Shown piece by piece: positions 46,428 to 54,950 of a stretch of 64,000 nt of DNA. A program made the translations under genes and the position numbers. Position 1 is the stretch's first letter, and each line of letters opens with the position of its first letter. This DNA comes from Planctomycetaceae bacterium (GTDB lineage: Bacteria; Planctomycetota; Planctomycetia; Pirellulales; Pirellulaceae): NCBI GenBank assembly GCA_021298315.1, contig JAJTFC010000023.1:45226-109225 (forward strand), written 5' to 3'. Under the pieces are notes generated by a model, which was given only the letters and a program-made list of their open reading frames with translations, was not told where the DNA came from and did no database searches.

Positions 46428-46841
46428 CTAGAGAGCAGGTGGGCCGCGAGAGTGCCACACCACGACAGTGGCACCTAAAAAAGAAGATGTCTTGCCCATC
46501 GCAGACTCAACGAGCGGCAGGGTTTCGATCGATTCAATCGGCTCAAACCCTTGCGAGGCTTGGACTACTGACCACCAGATCTGACAACCTTCGCAAGGCG
46601 ATGGCATCGACTCGATGGAAAGACAAGATGGTTCTGAATCGGACTTAGAATTCTCCTGGCCATGATTGTGGCAACAGTGATGCAGACAGTCCGATGCCTG
46701 GGATTCCGAGACTAGAGAATGCCGATGGCTACCGCCCCAATGGTGCAGACCGAGCCCAAAAATGGCAAACCCAACGTAGACCCCCAAGATCCATTTTGCG
46801 GATCGTCGCATGGGGATGGCTTGGGAAACCGAGGGGCTCAT
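46428..46841 (-). CDS. Small His/Cys-rich membrane-anchored protein
   Basis: A 137-residue protein starting at 46841; the longer frame to 47123 would precede the membrane segment with basic sequence of no recognisable family. It has one membrane helix (residues 17-34), then a short stretch dense in His and Cys (HHWGGSHRHS, CLHHCCHNHG, CEGCQIWW), which looks like a metal-binding face. I do not recognise a family. It is on the same strand as DUF58 (105-base gap) and could belong to that operon. Confidence 0.6.
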   Translation of the reverse strand: MSPSVSQAIPMRRSAKWILGVYVGFAIFGLGLHHWGGSHRHSLVSESQASDCLHHCCHNHGQENSKSDSEPSCLSIESMPSPCEGCQIWWSVVQASQGFEPIESIETLPLVESAMGKTSSFLGATVVVWHSRGPPAL

Positions 46842-46974
46842 GGCGTTTTTTCGGACGAAACCGGATTTGAGGCAAACGATGTCTACTACGGCATGCCTTG
46901 GAAAATGTTCAAAACATTCTCGAAAGTCGCTCCTGGTTCGTTGATCTGTTGGCGTGCGGCGGTGTTTTGACGCG

Positions 46975-47010
46975 AAACGCCAGGAAAAATCGGCGTTTGA
47001 CCGTTTTTTT
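46975..47010 (+). terminator. Hairpin with T tract upstream of the second DUF1559 gene
   Basis: AAACGCC (46975-46981) pairs with GGCGTTT (46992-46998) across a 10-base loop, and a run of seven T follows (47004-47010). It lies about 135 bases upstream of the gene at 47145 in a 303-base gap, on the plus strand, where no plus-strand gene precedes it. This looks like a leader attenuator or an intrinsic terminator of a short transcript. Confidence 0.4.
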
Positions 47011-47144
47011 GCCCTCCAATGAGCAGATTTTTCCAATCGGAATTTGCTTGGAATTCGCCCGACACCGATACTATGGAGTGCCGCTTGAGCTCGACGTTCG
47101 GAAAATCGCAGGTTTGAAGCCATCGAATATTTGGGAATGAGAAA

Positions 47145-48185
47145 ATGAAATCCACATTCAAAGAACCATCAAGCCGTCGTGTGTTAGCACGCAAGGCAGG
47201 CTTTACCCTGGTCGAACTACTCGTGGTCATCGCGATCATCGGACTCTTGGTCGGGCTACTTTTGCCTGCAGTCCAAGCGGCCCGAGAGGCCGCCAGGATG
47301 ATGAGTTGCAAGAACAATCTGCACCAAATCCACCTAGCCACCGACAACTTCCACGCCGCATTCAAATGCTACCCACCGGCCAGATACCAACCGCGACCAG
47401 GCGACTCGGCTTCGCGATCCTGTGGCGGTAGCGAAACGACTTGGCTGGTTCGAATTCTGCCTTATCTCGAACAAAGTAATCTCGAGAAAATGTGGGATTA
47501 CTCGATGCCTTATTCCTCCCATGACGACACGGTGAGAACCTCAGCACCTGCCACTTACAGTTGCCCCTCGCGTCGTGGCTCTGACGACACCAAAGGTATT
47601 GGCTCACTGGTCAATGGTGCGACTCGATGGGTGACATTGCCATGCGGTTGTCGCTATCCGATATTTTCCAGCGAAGGCAGCGTTGCTGGGGCACTCGGTG
47701 ATTACGGTGCCAACCACGGAGACTTATCTCCTGGATCCAGCGGTCTTGCAACCGATTTTAACTACGGAGGCAATGGCACTGGGATCATCATTTCGAGTCG
47801 ACCCAATTGTGCCGGAGGTAAGCCGGTCAGTTGGGAAGATCGAATCTCTTCCAAGAATGTTTACGACGGAATGAGCAACACTTTTCTTGTAGGAGAAATG
47901 CACGTTCCGATGGGTAAGCTTAAGCAATCCCCCGAAGATGCATTCATCTTCAATGGAGACAACCTCTATAACTTTGCTCGCATCGGTGGCCCTGCCGTAC
48001 CGATCGCCAAGGATCCTCGCGCCATGGGCAACGACTTGGTTCGCTGGGGAAGCTGGCACACTGGATCGTGTCAATTCGTTCTAGCAGACGGGAGCGTTCG
48101 GGCCATCAATTCCAGCATCGATACCGATACCCTAGGACGCCTCTGCAATCGAAACGACGGCCTCGAGATCTCGGATTTTGAATGA
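47145..48185 (+). CDS. DUF1559 protein with type II pseudopilin-like N-terminus
   Basis: A 346-residue protein with [19 protein letters not shown] and [18 protein letters not shown] at the N-terminus, a prepilin peptidase site and a membrane helix, then the DUF1559 body and FVLADGSVRAI near the end. It shares this pattern with the gene at 16849, but the body has diverged and the sequence between is different, so it is a paralogue and not a recent copy. Its 3' end overlaps the lipoprotein gene by 4 bases (ATGA). The 303-base upstream gap holds a hairpin with a T tract. Confidence 0.9.
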   Translation: MKSTFKEPSSRRVLARKAGFTLVELLVVIAIIGLLVGLLLPAVQAAREAARMMSCKNNLHQIHLATDNFHAAFKCYPPARYQPRPGDSASRSCGGSETTWLVRILPYLEQSNLEKMWDYSMPYSSHDDTVRTSAPATYSCPSRRGSDDTKGIGSLVNGATRWVTLPCGCRYPIFSSEGSVAGALGDYGANHGDLSPGSSGLATDFNYGGNGTGIIISSRPNCAGGKPVSWEDRISSKNVYDGMSNTFLVGEMHVPMGKLKQSPEDAFIFNGDNLYNFARIGGPAVPIAKDPRAMGNDLVRWGSWHTGSCQFVLADGSVRAINSSIDTDTLGRLCNRNDGLEISDFE

Positions 48186-48694
48186 AAACCGTTTCCATGG
48201 ATTTTCCCCACCACTGGCTTTGCATCATAGCCGTCTCATTGGTCGTCGGCTGCAACTCTGGACGACTCAAAACGTATCCGTTAGAAGGACAAGTGGTCTT
48301 CGAGGATGGCTCGCCGGTGAAAGTTGGAACCGTCGAGACCAAGGCTGTAGGAAAGTCCGTTCAAGCTACCGGTCAGATCGCTACCGATGGTTCTTTCACG
48401 CTGAGCACTTACCGCCCAAACGATGGAGCGATCGCCGGAGAGCACGCAGTTGTGATCGTGCAATTCATACCGATCGAAGAGATCCCCAACTACCGTCCAA
48501 GCACGATGGGTGTGGTGCATCGCAAGCATGCTTCCTACAACACTAGCGGCCTTACCATGAACGTGGTTCCCAACGGGGAAAACAAGGTCAAACTCATCGT
48601 CTCTGGTGCAAATCCCCTGGGTCGAAATCCCAAGGATCACGGCCACGACGAAATTCCCAAAGCTCCAACGGATAATCCAGCGGCCCCGAAATAA
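48182..48694 (+). CDS. Small lipoprotein coupled to DUF1559 gene
   Basis: A 170-residue lipoprotein whose ATG overlaps the DUF1559 stop by ATGA, so translation is coupled. The signal ends in the lipobox SLVVGC. The mature region begins NSGRLKTYPLEGQVVFEDGSP, a beta-sandwich carboxypeptidase-regulatory-like pattern also seen in the paired lipoprotein at 17966, and its tail is Pro- and Asp-rich. Both copies keep the same order, which supports a functional pair. Confidence 0.8.
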   Translation: MKTVSMDFPHHWLCIIAVSLVVGCNSGRLKTYPLEGQVVFEDGSPVKVGTVETKAVGKSVQATGQIATDGSFTLSTYRPNDGAIAGEHAVVIVQFIPIEEIPNYRPSTMGVVHRKHASYNTSGLTMNVVPNGENKVKLIVSGANPLGRNPKDHGHDEIPKAPTDNPAAPK

Positions 48695-48801
48695 CCTCGC
48701 TCGGGCGAGTTCTGCTGTTGATTTACATCCTCAAGACAGTAAGCTTCCCTGCGAACGACAACATCCGTTTCCTCTAGCCAATCGTCCTGCGAGGTTTATC
48801 C

Positions 48802-50874
48802 ATGTCCAACTCGAAACTCAAACGTCTTTGCATCGCCCTAGCCATCTGCGGCAATTTAGCTCCCGCAACGAACTTCAGCACCGCTAGGGCTGACGAAGGC
48901 ATGTGGCTCTTTAATGCTCTGCCCAAGAAGCAACTAGCCTCAAAATACAAATTTGAACCAACTCAGGAGTGGATCGATCACGTGATGCTCTCAAGCGTGC
49001 GGTTCAACTCCGGAGGTTCGGCTTCGTTTGTCTCTTCCAACGGCCTTGTCCTTACCAACCATCACGTGGCCGCCGATACGCTCTTTAAGCTTTCGACTCC
49101 AGAGCACAACTACAATGAAGATGGCTTTTTGGCAAAGACATTCCAAGACGAGATTCCCGCGACAGATCTTGAACTCAACCAACTCATCAGCATCGAAGAC
49201 GTGACGGCCAAGGTCAACGAGGCGGTCAAGTCTGACATGGCTCCTGCCGATGCGTTCAAAGCTCGCCAAGCTGCCATGGCTCAAATCGAAAAAGAGTCGC
49301 TTGATAAGACTGGTCTTCGCAGCGATGTGGTGACACTCTATGGAGGTGGTCGATATCACCTATACCGCTACAAGAAGTACACCGATGTTCGGCTCGTATG
49401 GGCACCCGAAGCCGCTTCGGCATTCTTTGGCGGAGACGCAGACAACTTTGAGTATCCCCGCTACTGCCTTGATGTGACTTTATTCCGAGTCTACGAAGAT
49501 GGCAAACCGGCCAAGATCGATCATTATCTCAAGATGGATCCTAACGGAGCCAAAGACGGCGATTTGGTTTTCGTGTCGGGTAACCCAGGGCGCACCCGCC
49601 GAATCCTAACCTCCGATGCCGTCGAGTATCAGCGTGACACCGCACTGCCGCGCACTTTGAACATGCTACGTCGTCGAGAGATCGCGCTGCAACAGTATGG
49701 ACTCGAAGGCCCCGAGCAAACACGTCGAGGGCGCGATGACCTCTTTGGCGTGCAGAACTCCCGCAAAGCATACACCGGGATGCTCTCTGGAATCCAGGAT
49801 CCAACCTTTGTGGAATCCAAACGCAAGAGCGAGCAAGAGATTTTCAATACGCTCAAGTCGGATCCTAAGCTCACCGGACTCTCTGGTGCATGGGACACGA
49901 TCCGACAACTTCAAGACAAACGCCGCGAGATGATCTTAAAGTCCGCTTCGCTGCGGACCCAATTGTCAGGTTTTGCTGAGAAAATCGTATTGATGGCAAC
50001 TGAGGACACCAAGCCCAGCGCGCAGCGATTGCGTGAATTCCGCGACAGTGCTAGGCAATCTCTAGAACAAGAACTTTTCTCCGAAGTACCTGTTTACGAC
50101 GACTTGGAAAGATCTCTACTGGCCGACGAACTCTCACGATTGGCCGAAGATCGTGGTGGGAACGATCCGCTTGTGAAAACCGTCTTGGCGGGAAAGAGCC
50201 CTCGCGCCAGAGCCGCTGAAATTATCGCAGGAACGAAACTAGGAAACGCCGAAGCTCGGAAGGCACTGGCCAAGCAGGGCCTCGATGGCATCAAGAATTC
50301 CACCGATCCATTGGTGGACTTGATCCGAAAAATGGAGCCCGAATATCGAAAGCTTCGCGAAGCAACCGAAGCGATCGATGAGCAGGAGCGGCAAGCTTAC
50401 GCCAAGGTCACCGAGGCAAAATTTGCCGTCGGTGGTGACTCGGTCTATCCCGACGCAACCTTTACGCTAAGGCTCTCCTACGGTGCGGTTTCTGGATACG
50501 AAAGCAATGGAAAGCAGATTCCTTCGAGCACCAAGCTCGGTGGTGCCTTCGAACACGAGAAAGTCCACTTGGAAAAGGATCCTTGGGTTTTGCCCAAGAG
50601 CTGGCATGCGGCCAAGGACAAGATCAATCCCGATACGCCTTTCAACTTTGTATCGACCTGTGACATCATCGGAGGCAACTCGGGCTCTCCAGTAGTATCT
50701 CGCGATGGTGCGATGGTCGGAATCATCTTCGATGGCAATATCGAAAGCTTGCCTGGAGACTTCTATTACTCCGACAAACAAGCCCGATCCGTATCGGTTC
50801 ACATCGCAGGGGTACTAGAAGCGATGCGAAAGATCTACCAAGCAGGCCATCTTGCAGACCAAATGGGGAAATAG
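48802..50874 (+). CDS. S46 family dipeptidyl peptidase (DPP7/DPP11 type)
   Basis: A 690-residue secreted peptidase (signal peptide, residues 1-30). It starts with DEGMWLFNALP and has GLVLTNHHVA (His87/His88) and GGNSGSPVV (Ser627), the trypsin-like catalytic His and Ser motifs of S46 dipeptidyl-peptidases; the Asp is presumably in the conserved DAEDNFEYPR-like stretch (GDADNFEYPRY). It would release N-terminal dipeptides from peptides in the periplasm. Substrate class (DPP7 hydrophobic or DPP11 acidic) was not determined. The downstream rarD overlaps or abuts it. Confidence 0.92.
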   Translation: MSNSKLKRLCIALAICGNLAPATNFSTARADEGMWLFNALPKKQLASKYKFEPTQEWIDHVMLSSVRFNSGGSASFVSSNGLVLTNHHVAADTLFKLSTPEHNYNEDGFLAKTFQDEIPATDLELNQLISIEDVTAKVNEAVKSDMAPADAFKARQAAMAQIEKESLDKTGLRSDVVTLYGGGRYHLYRYKKYTDVRLVWAPEAASAFFGGDADNFEYPRYCLDVTLFRVYEDGKPAKIDHYLKMDPNGAKDGDLVFVSGNPGRTRRILTSDAVEYQRDTALPRTLNMLRRREIALQQYGLEGPEQTRRGRDDLFGVQNSRKAYTGMLSGIQDPTFVESKRKSEQEIFNTLKSDPKLTGLSGAWDTIRQLQDKRREMILKSASLRTQLSGFAEKIVLMATEDTKPSAQRLREFRDSARQSLEQELFSEVPVYDDLERSLLADELSRLAEDRGGNDPLVKTVLAGKSPRARAAEIIAGTKLGNAEARKALAKQGLDGIKNSTDPLVDLIRKMEPEYRKLREATEAIDEQERQAYAKVTEAKFAVGGDSVYPDATFTLRLSYGAVSGYESNGKQIPSSTKLGGAFEHEKVHLEKDPWVLPKSWHAAKDKINPDTPFNFVSTCDIIGGNSGSPVVSRDGAMVGIIFDGNIESLPGDFYYSDKQARSVSVHIAGVLEAMRKIYQAGHLADQMGK

Positions 50875-51751
50875 TTTGTACTATTTACAAGCCCTAGCGG
50901 CATTTGTTCTCTGGGGCATATTTCCTTTGTATTGGAGGCTGCTCAAGCATGTGAGCGATCCGGTGGAAATCATTGGCCACCGGATCGTGTGGTCCCTACT
51001 GACCTTGGTTCTGTGCATCAGCCTTTTGGCGCAGTGGGACGAGATTCGCCAAACTCTTGCCAATCGCAAACGACTTTTGTTGGCAGCCTTTGCCGCAGTA
51101 CTTATCAGTATCAATTGGTTAGTTTTCATTTGGGCAGTGCTCAACCAAAGCGTCGTCGACGCGAGCCTTGGGTACTTCATGAACCCACTATTTAGCGTCG
51201 TTCTTGGGGTTGTGATTTTTCGTGAGAAACTCAATTTACCTCAGTGGCTAGCTGTCGGCATCGCTGCTTTTGGCTTGATCCTTAGTTCTCTTGAAAGCAA
51301 AAGGATTTGGGTATCGATCATCTTGGCCTTGTCCTTTGCGCTCTACGGGGTCGTCAAAAAACAGACCAAACTTTCGGCCGTAGCAGGCCTGGGACTTGAA
51401 ACTGCCATACTAGCTCCCGTGGCCTTGGTATACCTACTAAAAGCCTGGCTTGATCATTCACAAAGCTACACATCCGAGACCCTTGGCCTCTTGGCTTTAG
51501 GTGGACCGATCACCACCGTTCCGCTGTTGCTCTTTGCCTCTGCATCCAAACGAGTTCCTCTGGTGGCCATGGGGATGCTGCAATACATAGGCCCGACGAT
51601 TCAGTTTGGAATCGGTGCCTATTTGGATCATGAACCGATCGATCGTTGGCGTTTACTAGGCTTTCAATGCGTATGGATCGCCCTTGCCATCTTCAGCGCC
51701 ACGGCTTGGTTGAAATCTTCTAACCAACCAGCTTTATCACCAAAGACTTAG
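50852..51751 (+). CDS. rarD: RarD-like EamA-family transporter
   Basis: A protein of about 10 membrane helices. ALAAFVLWGIFPLYWRLLKHV and GHRIVWSL near the start, and PLLLFASASKRVPLVAMGMLQYIGPT and EPIDRWRLLGFQCVWIAL near the end, follow the RarD pattern of the EamA (drug/metabolite transporter) superfamily; substrate unknown. There is no ATG near the start. The TTG at 50852 overlaps the peptidase gene by 23 bases, and a TTG at 50876, right after the stop and preceded by GGGGA, is an equally plausible start (291 residues). Confidence 0.85.
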   Translation: MQTKWGNSLYYLQALAAFVLWGIFPLYWRLLKHVSDPVEIIGHRIVWSLLTLVLCISLLAQWDEIRQTLANRKRLLLAAFAAVLISINWLVFIWAVLNQSVVDASLGYFMNPLFSVVLGVVIFREKLNLPQWLAVGIAAFGLILSSLESKRIWVSIILALSFALYGVVKKQTKLSAVAGLGLETAILAPVALVYLLKAWLDHSQSYTSETLGLLALGGPITTVPLLLFASASKRVPLVAMGMLQYIGPTIQFGIGAYLDHEPIDRWRLLGFQCVWIALAIFSATAWLKSSNQPALSPKT

Positions 51752-51762
51752 AGCTATTTGTT

Positions 51763-53985
51763 CTAGGTATTTTTGAACTGGGAAGAGACAAATCGCCAGA
51801 ATCGCTCCGCTAGGGTTAAGCCCTGTAGCTCGAAGCATGCGCTGCACAGTCCGCCTCGTCCGATGCGGGTATTGTCTCCGAGCAGCTCTAGTCGAACTCG
51901 ATATAGCGGAGTGTCGGCTTGCCACAGGCCCCGCTCATCGCGAGAAAGAACGAACATCGGGTCCCCCGTAAGCTCGCTTGGAAAATAAGCAATTGGATCG
52001 GTTGAGTAATAAGAGATCTTGGCCTGTATCGACTCGCTTGGGCATGAATCGCTCAAGACCCATACGCGAGTCTGTTTGTCGATGCATCGGAGGGTCTCCG
52101 CCGAAACCAATACGACCGCCTCTTTATCCTCCGTATCGGCAAACCATCCGACAAGTTCGCCTCGCCTGAGTCGTTTGCTGATGTCGCTATGGGTTGCGAT
52201 CGGTTGCCACCTACGGCTCGGTTCTCCTTGACGAAAACCGGTTTGATTCCAAGACGACTTAGGTATGAATCGCCCCGGCTTTGGGGAAGCGATATTGAGC
52301 TTTTTGATCCGCTCGTCGATGAGTTCTATTTTGGCGGCAAGTTCGGCTCGGAGCTGTTCGAGTAAGGGTATTTCAGAAGCCAACGCTTCGTCGTTGACCT
52401 GAGCCTGTCGGTAGGTCTCTACCTGCGTTGCGATTTGCAAATACTGCTGTTCAAGATCGATGCGTTCGAGCTCGATGGCAGGGCTTTGGATCTGGAGGAT
52501 CGACTCTCCGGCTTGCTTGAAATGGAAACCAGGATCATCGACCCACGGACTCAGCGATTGAATCGTCCCATCTTCTGGCGCATAAAGCGGAGTCGAGCTA
52601 CTGTATTCGGTGTAACCGCGATGGACGGTGCGATTGGGCAAGCGAACCAGGAAGACTCCCAGGATGATCGCCAAGATCGAAAAGAAAAACAAACTGAGCT
52701 TCCATTTGGATATTGGCTCGGGAGCAAACAACTCGGAGGCTAACGACAGGGCCCCTTTGGCCGAACCTTTGACGATCCCCAAGGCCATGGCTCCAACGAT
52801 CGCTAGAAAATACAGCCCCAATCCCATGGGCACCAAAAAATGCCAAAGGAACAATAGGATTGAGCCGAGCACAAACCATCGATACATGCTCGAAAGCAAA
52901 GCAAAAGTCGCTAAAAACCCGACTGGTAAATCATACTCCTGCCTATCGACCTTGGCTCCTCCAAGAGTTCGCAGGAGAGTCTGCCATAGCGCCAAGGAGC
53001 TTTGTGAGCCGAGATTCGGTGCGCCGAGCAAATCAGATACAATGAAGTATCCATCGTATCGAAACAAAGGATTGGCATTAAGAACCAGTGTGCCGATCGT
53101 ACACATAATCCACATTCCACCGCCGAGTATGTGCAGCAAACCACTTTGAGTATTCAGGAAGACAATGCCCCCTAGCAAGGCGATCCAAAACTCAAAGTAG
53201 ATCCCAGCAGCCGCAATTCCTGCACGTTGCCAGCGCGAAGGCAGCTTCCAACTCTCGGTCGTATCGCAATACAAACAAGGGGTAAAGCATAATATCAGCG
53301 CACCGATCTCTGCGCAACGGACTCGCAATTGCACACAAGCCAAATAATGACCAAGCTCATGGATCGATTTGATGGCTACAAGGAGGCAACCCAAGATAAG
53401 CCATCGATCCCCTTGGATCTTGCTAATGTCGTACAACAATTCATGAGGACGGCTCAGGAGTTTCGAGACGACCAAGTAGCTAACGATCAACAGGCCCATC
53501 AAAACACCAAAAATCGCTTTTGGCGAAAAAACTACAAAAGCGAACATCCTTGCCCAAGGATAGTCGATCTGTGGACGCACCAACGGGATACGAATCGACA
53601 GGGGATTTGCAAAGAGTGACTTAAAAAATGTCCCTTGCACAGCGGCGCTCGGAAGCTGAGAAATACGCTGGCCCGGTGGAGTATCGATCAGTTGGGCTCG
53701 CAGAAGCTTTTGAATGAATGTTTCAATCCACGCCCAAGACAGGTTCGATTTCAAACATCCTCGAGCGATGGCCTCGAAGACTTCCTTGACCGACCGGGAA
53801 CCATCAAAGAGCAATGCAGCCTGCCGCTCTAACTGGCTAAAGTAATAGTAGGCATTCGATATCGGATCGAGGGCAACCCAGCGACCGGTGTCCTGGTAAG
53901 CAATCCACTGGATATCGGTTCGGAGCCGCAATCTAGCCGACTCCAGTCCCGAGGCTGCTTGTGACTGGGGATCGGCTTGGTTCAT
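51763..53985 (-). CDS. PqqD-like / site-2 protease (M50) / HlyD-like fusion protein
   Basis: A 740-residue protein with an unusual domain order. Residues 20-100 resemble a PqqD-type peptide-binding domain (DTGRWVALDPISNAYYYFS, LLFDGSRSVKEVFEAI). A polytopic region (about 145-435) holds the intramembrane metalloprotease motifs HELGHY (His209, Glu210, His213) and NANPLFRYDGYF (Asp311), so the active site looks complete. After a membrane helix comes an HlyD-like arm (about 450-740) with a barrel-sandwich start (TPLYAPEDGTIQSLSPWV) and a coiled-coil (about 500-570). It ends the three-gene operon, its ATG overlapping the HlyD stop by 4 bases (ATGA). I infer a processing or gating role in a trans-envelope system. 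Confidence 0.85.
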   Translation of the reverse strand: MNQADPQSQAASGLESARLRLRTDIQWIAYQDTGRWVALDPISNAYYYFSQLERQAALLFDGSRSVKEVFEAIARGCLKSNLSWAWIETFIQKLLRAQLIDTPPGQRISQLPSAAVQGTFFKSLFANPLSIRIPLVRPQIDYPWARMFAFVVFSPKAIFGVLMGLLIVSYLVVSKLLSRPHELLYDISKIQGDRWLILGCLLVAIKSIHELGHYLACVQLRVRCAEIGALILCFTPCLYCDTTESWKLPSRWQRAGIAAAGIYFEFWIALLGGIVFLNTQSGLLHILGGGMWIMCTIGTLVLNANPLFRYDGYFIVSDLLGAPNLGSQSSLALWQTLLRTLGGAKVDRQEYDLPVGFLATFALLSSMYRWFVLGSILLFLWHFLVPMGLGLYFLAIVGAMALGIVKGSAKGALSLASELFAPEPISKWKLSLFFFSILAIILGVFLVRLPNRTVHRGYTEYSSSTPLYAPEDGTIQSLSPWVDDPGFHFKQAGESILQIQSPAIELERIDLEQQYLQIATQVETYRQAQVNDEALASEIPLLEQLRAELAAKIELIDERIKKLNIASPKPGRFIPKSSWNQTGFRQGEPSRRWQPIATHSDISKRLRRGELVGWFADTEDKEAVVLVSAETLRCIDKQTRVWVLSDSCPSESIQAKISYYSTDPIAYFPSELTGDPMFVLSRDERGLWQADTPLYRVRLELLGDNTRIGRGGLCSACFELQGLTLAERFWRFVSSQFKNT

Positions 53986-54950
53986 TGGTTATTCGGAATC
54001 CAAACCTTGGGGCGCAGTCCCGGTCGCAATTTTCCATCTCGATTGTCGACATCCAGGTGCACCCGAACTTGGGAATTGATCGGATTGACCTCGGGGCTGA
54101 TGAAGACGAGTTTGGCGGTGGTTCGGATCGGTTTGCCTGAGAGTTGCAATTCGACTTGCGCTTCGCAATCGAGCCATTTCGGATCGGCCTGCTCTGCTTG
54201 CACGAAGCCTTCGATTCTCAATCGATCGATCTCGACGAGTCGCAGTACAACCGTACCGGGTTCGACCCATTCGCCGACGCGTTTTTCGATCGCAACGACC
54301 ATTCCCGAAACGGGCGATCGAACTTGATGTTTGTCCAGTAGATCTTCAAGCTGCTGATATTCGATATGGATCTTGGACATCTCAAGCTTCGCGATGTCCT
54401 TGGCATGAACCGTTCGGTCGACTTCGAGTTTCGCTCGATCGCGCACCAGTTTGAGCCGATCGACCTCCATGGGAGGATATACATCTGGGACTCGTTTATT
54501 GGACTCGATGGCTTGCACGAATTCATTTTCTGCTACGGCAAAGTTTTTCTCAGCTAGATCGATATCGATGTTGCTTTCAAAGTTCTTTTGAGCGACGTCC
54601 ATTGCGACTTTCGCTCGATTCAGTTGCAGTTCTGTGGTCGTCGATTGGATGGAGGCTAAGGGTGCTTGGGCCTTGACTCGGTCTCCTTCTCGAACCCAAA
54701 CCGAGTTGAGTAACCCTTGAACCTGCGCTGCTACCGAAGTGACTTCGACGGTCTTGAGGATTGCACCGTCGATGAGGATCTGATTGGTCGACTTAACAGG
54801 TGTGGGACTTTCGTTAGCAGGTTGCTGCTGGGCTTGAGCCAAGTGGCAAAGAAGCCACAGACAAGCAGCACTAGAGAACATCACAGTGGTAGCTCTTGGA
54901 ATAGGCTGTTTGTTCAAGAACCAATGGTGTAAGCAGAAGAGTTGACTCAT
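53982..54950 (-). CDS. HlyD-family periplasmic adaptor
   Basis: A 322-residue adaptor. After a signal sequence (MFSSAACLWLLCHLAQAQ region), it has a barrel-sandwich half (VAAQVQGLLNSVWVREGDRVKA), a coiled-coil hairpin (about 100-190), the second half (HQVRSPVSGMVVAIEKRVGEWVEPG) and a beta-barrel/C-terminal part. This is the membrane fusion protein layout that links an inner-membrane component to a TolC-type channel. The start at 54950 forms an ATGA overlap with the upstream gene; the longer open frame to 55073 overlaps far more. Both neighbours are coupled by ATGA overlaps. Confidence 0.88.
   Translation of the reverse strand: MSQLFCLHHWFLNKQPIPRATTVMFSSAACLWLLCHLAQAQQQPANESPTPVKSTNQILIDGAILKTVEVTSVAAQVQGLLNSVWVREGDRVKAQAPLASIQSTTTELQLNRAKVAMDVAQKNFESNIDIDLAEKNFAVAENEFVQAIESNKRVPDVYPPMEVDRLKLVRDRAKLEVDRTVHAKDIAKLEMSKIHIEYQQLEDLLDKHQVRSPVSGMVVAIEKRVGEWVEPGTVVLRLVEIDRLRIEGFVQAEQADPKWLDCEAQVELQLSGKPIRTTAKLVFISPEVNPINSQVRVHLDVDNRDGKLRPGLRPKVWIPNNQ

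Noticed and set aside
16849..48185. The two DUF1559 genes as a recent segmental duplication
   Set aside because: Only the N-terminal pilin-like segment is closely alike; the bodies and lipoproteins have diverged, so they are older paralogues.
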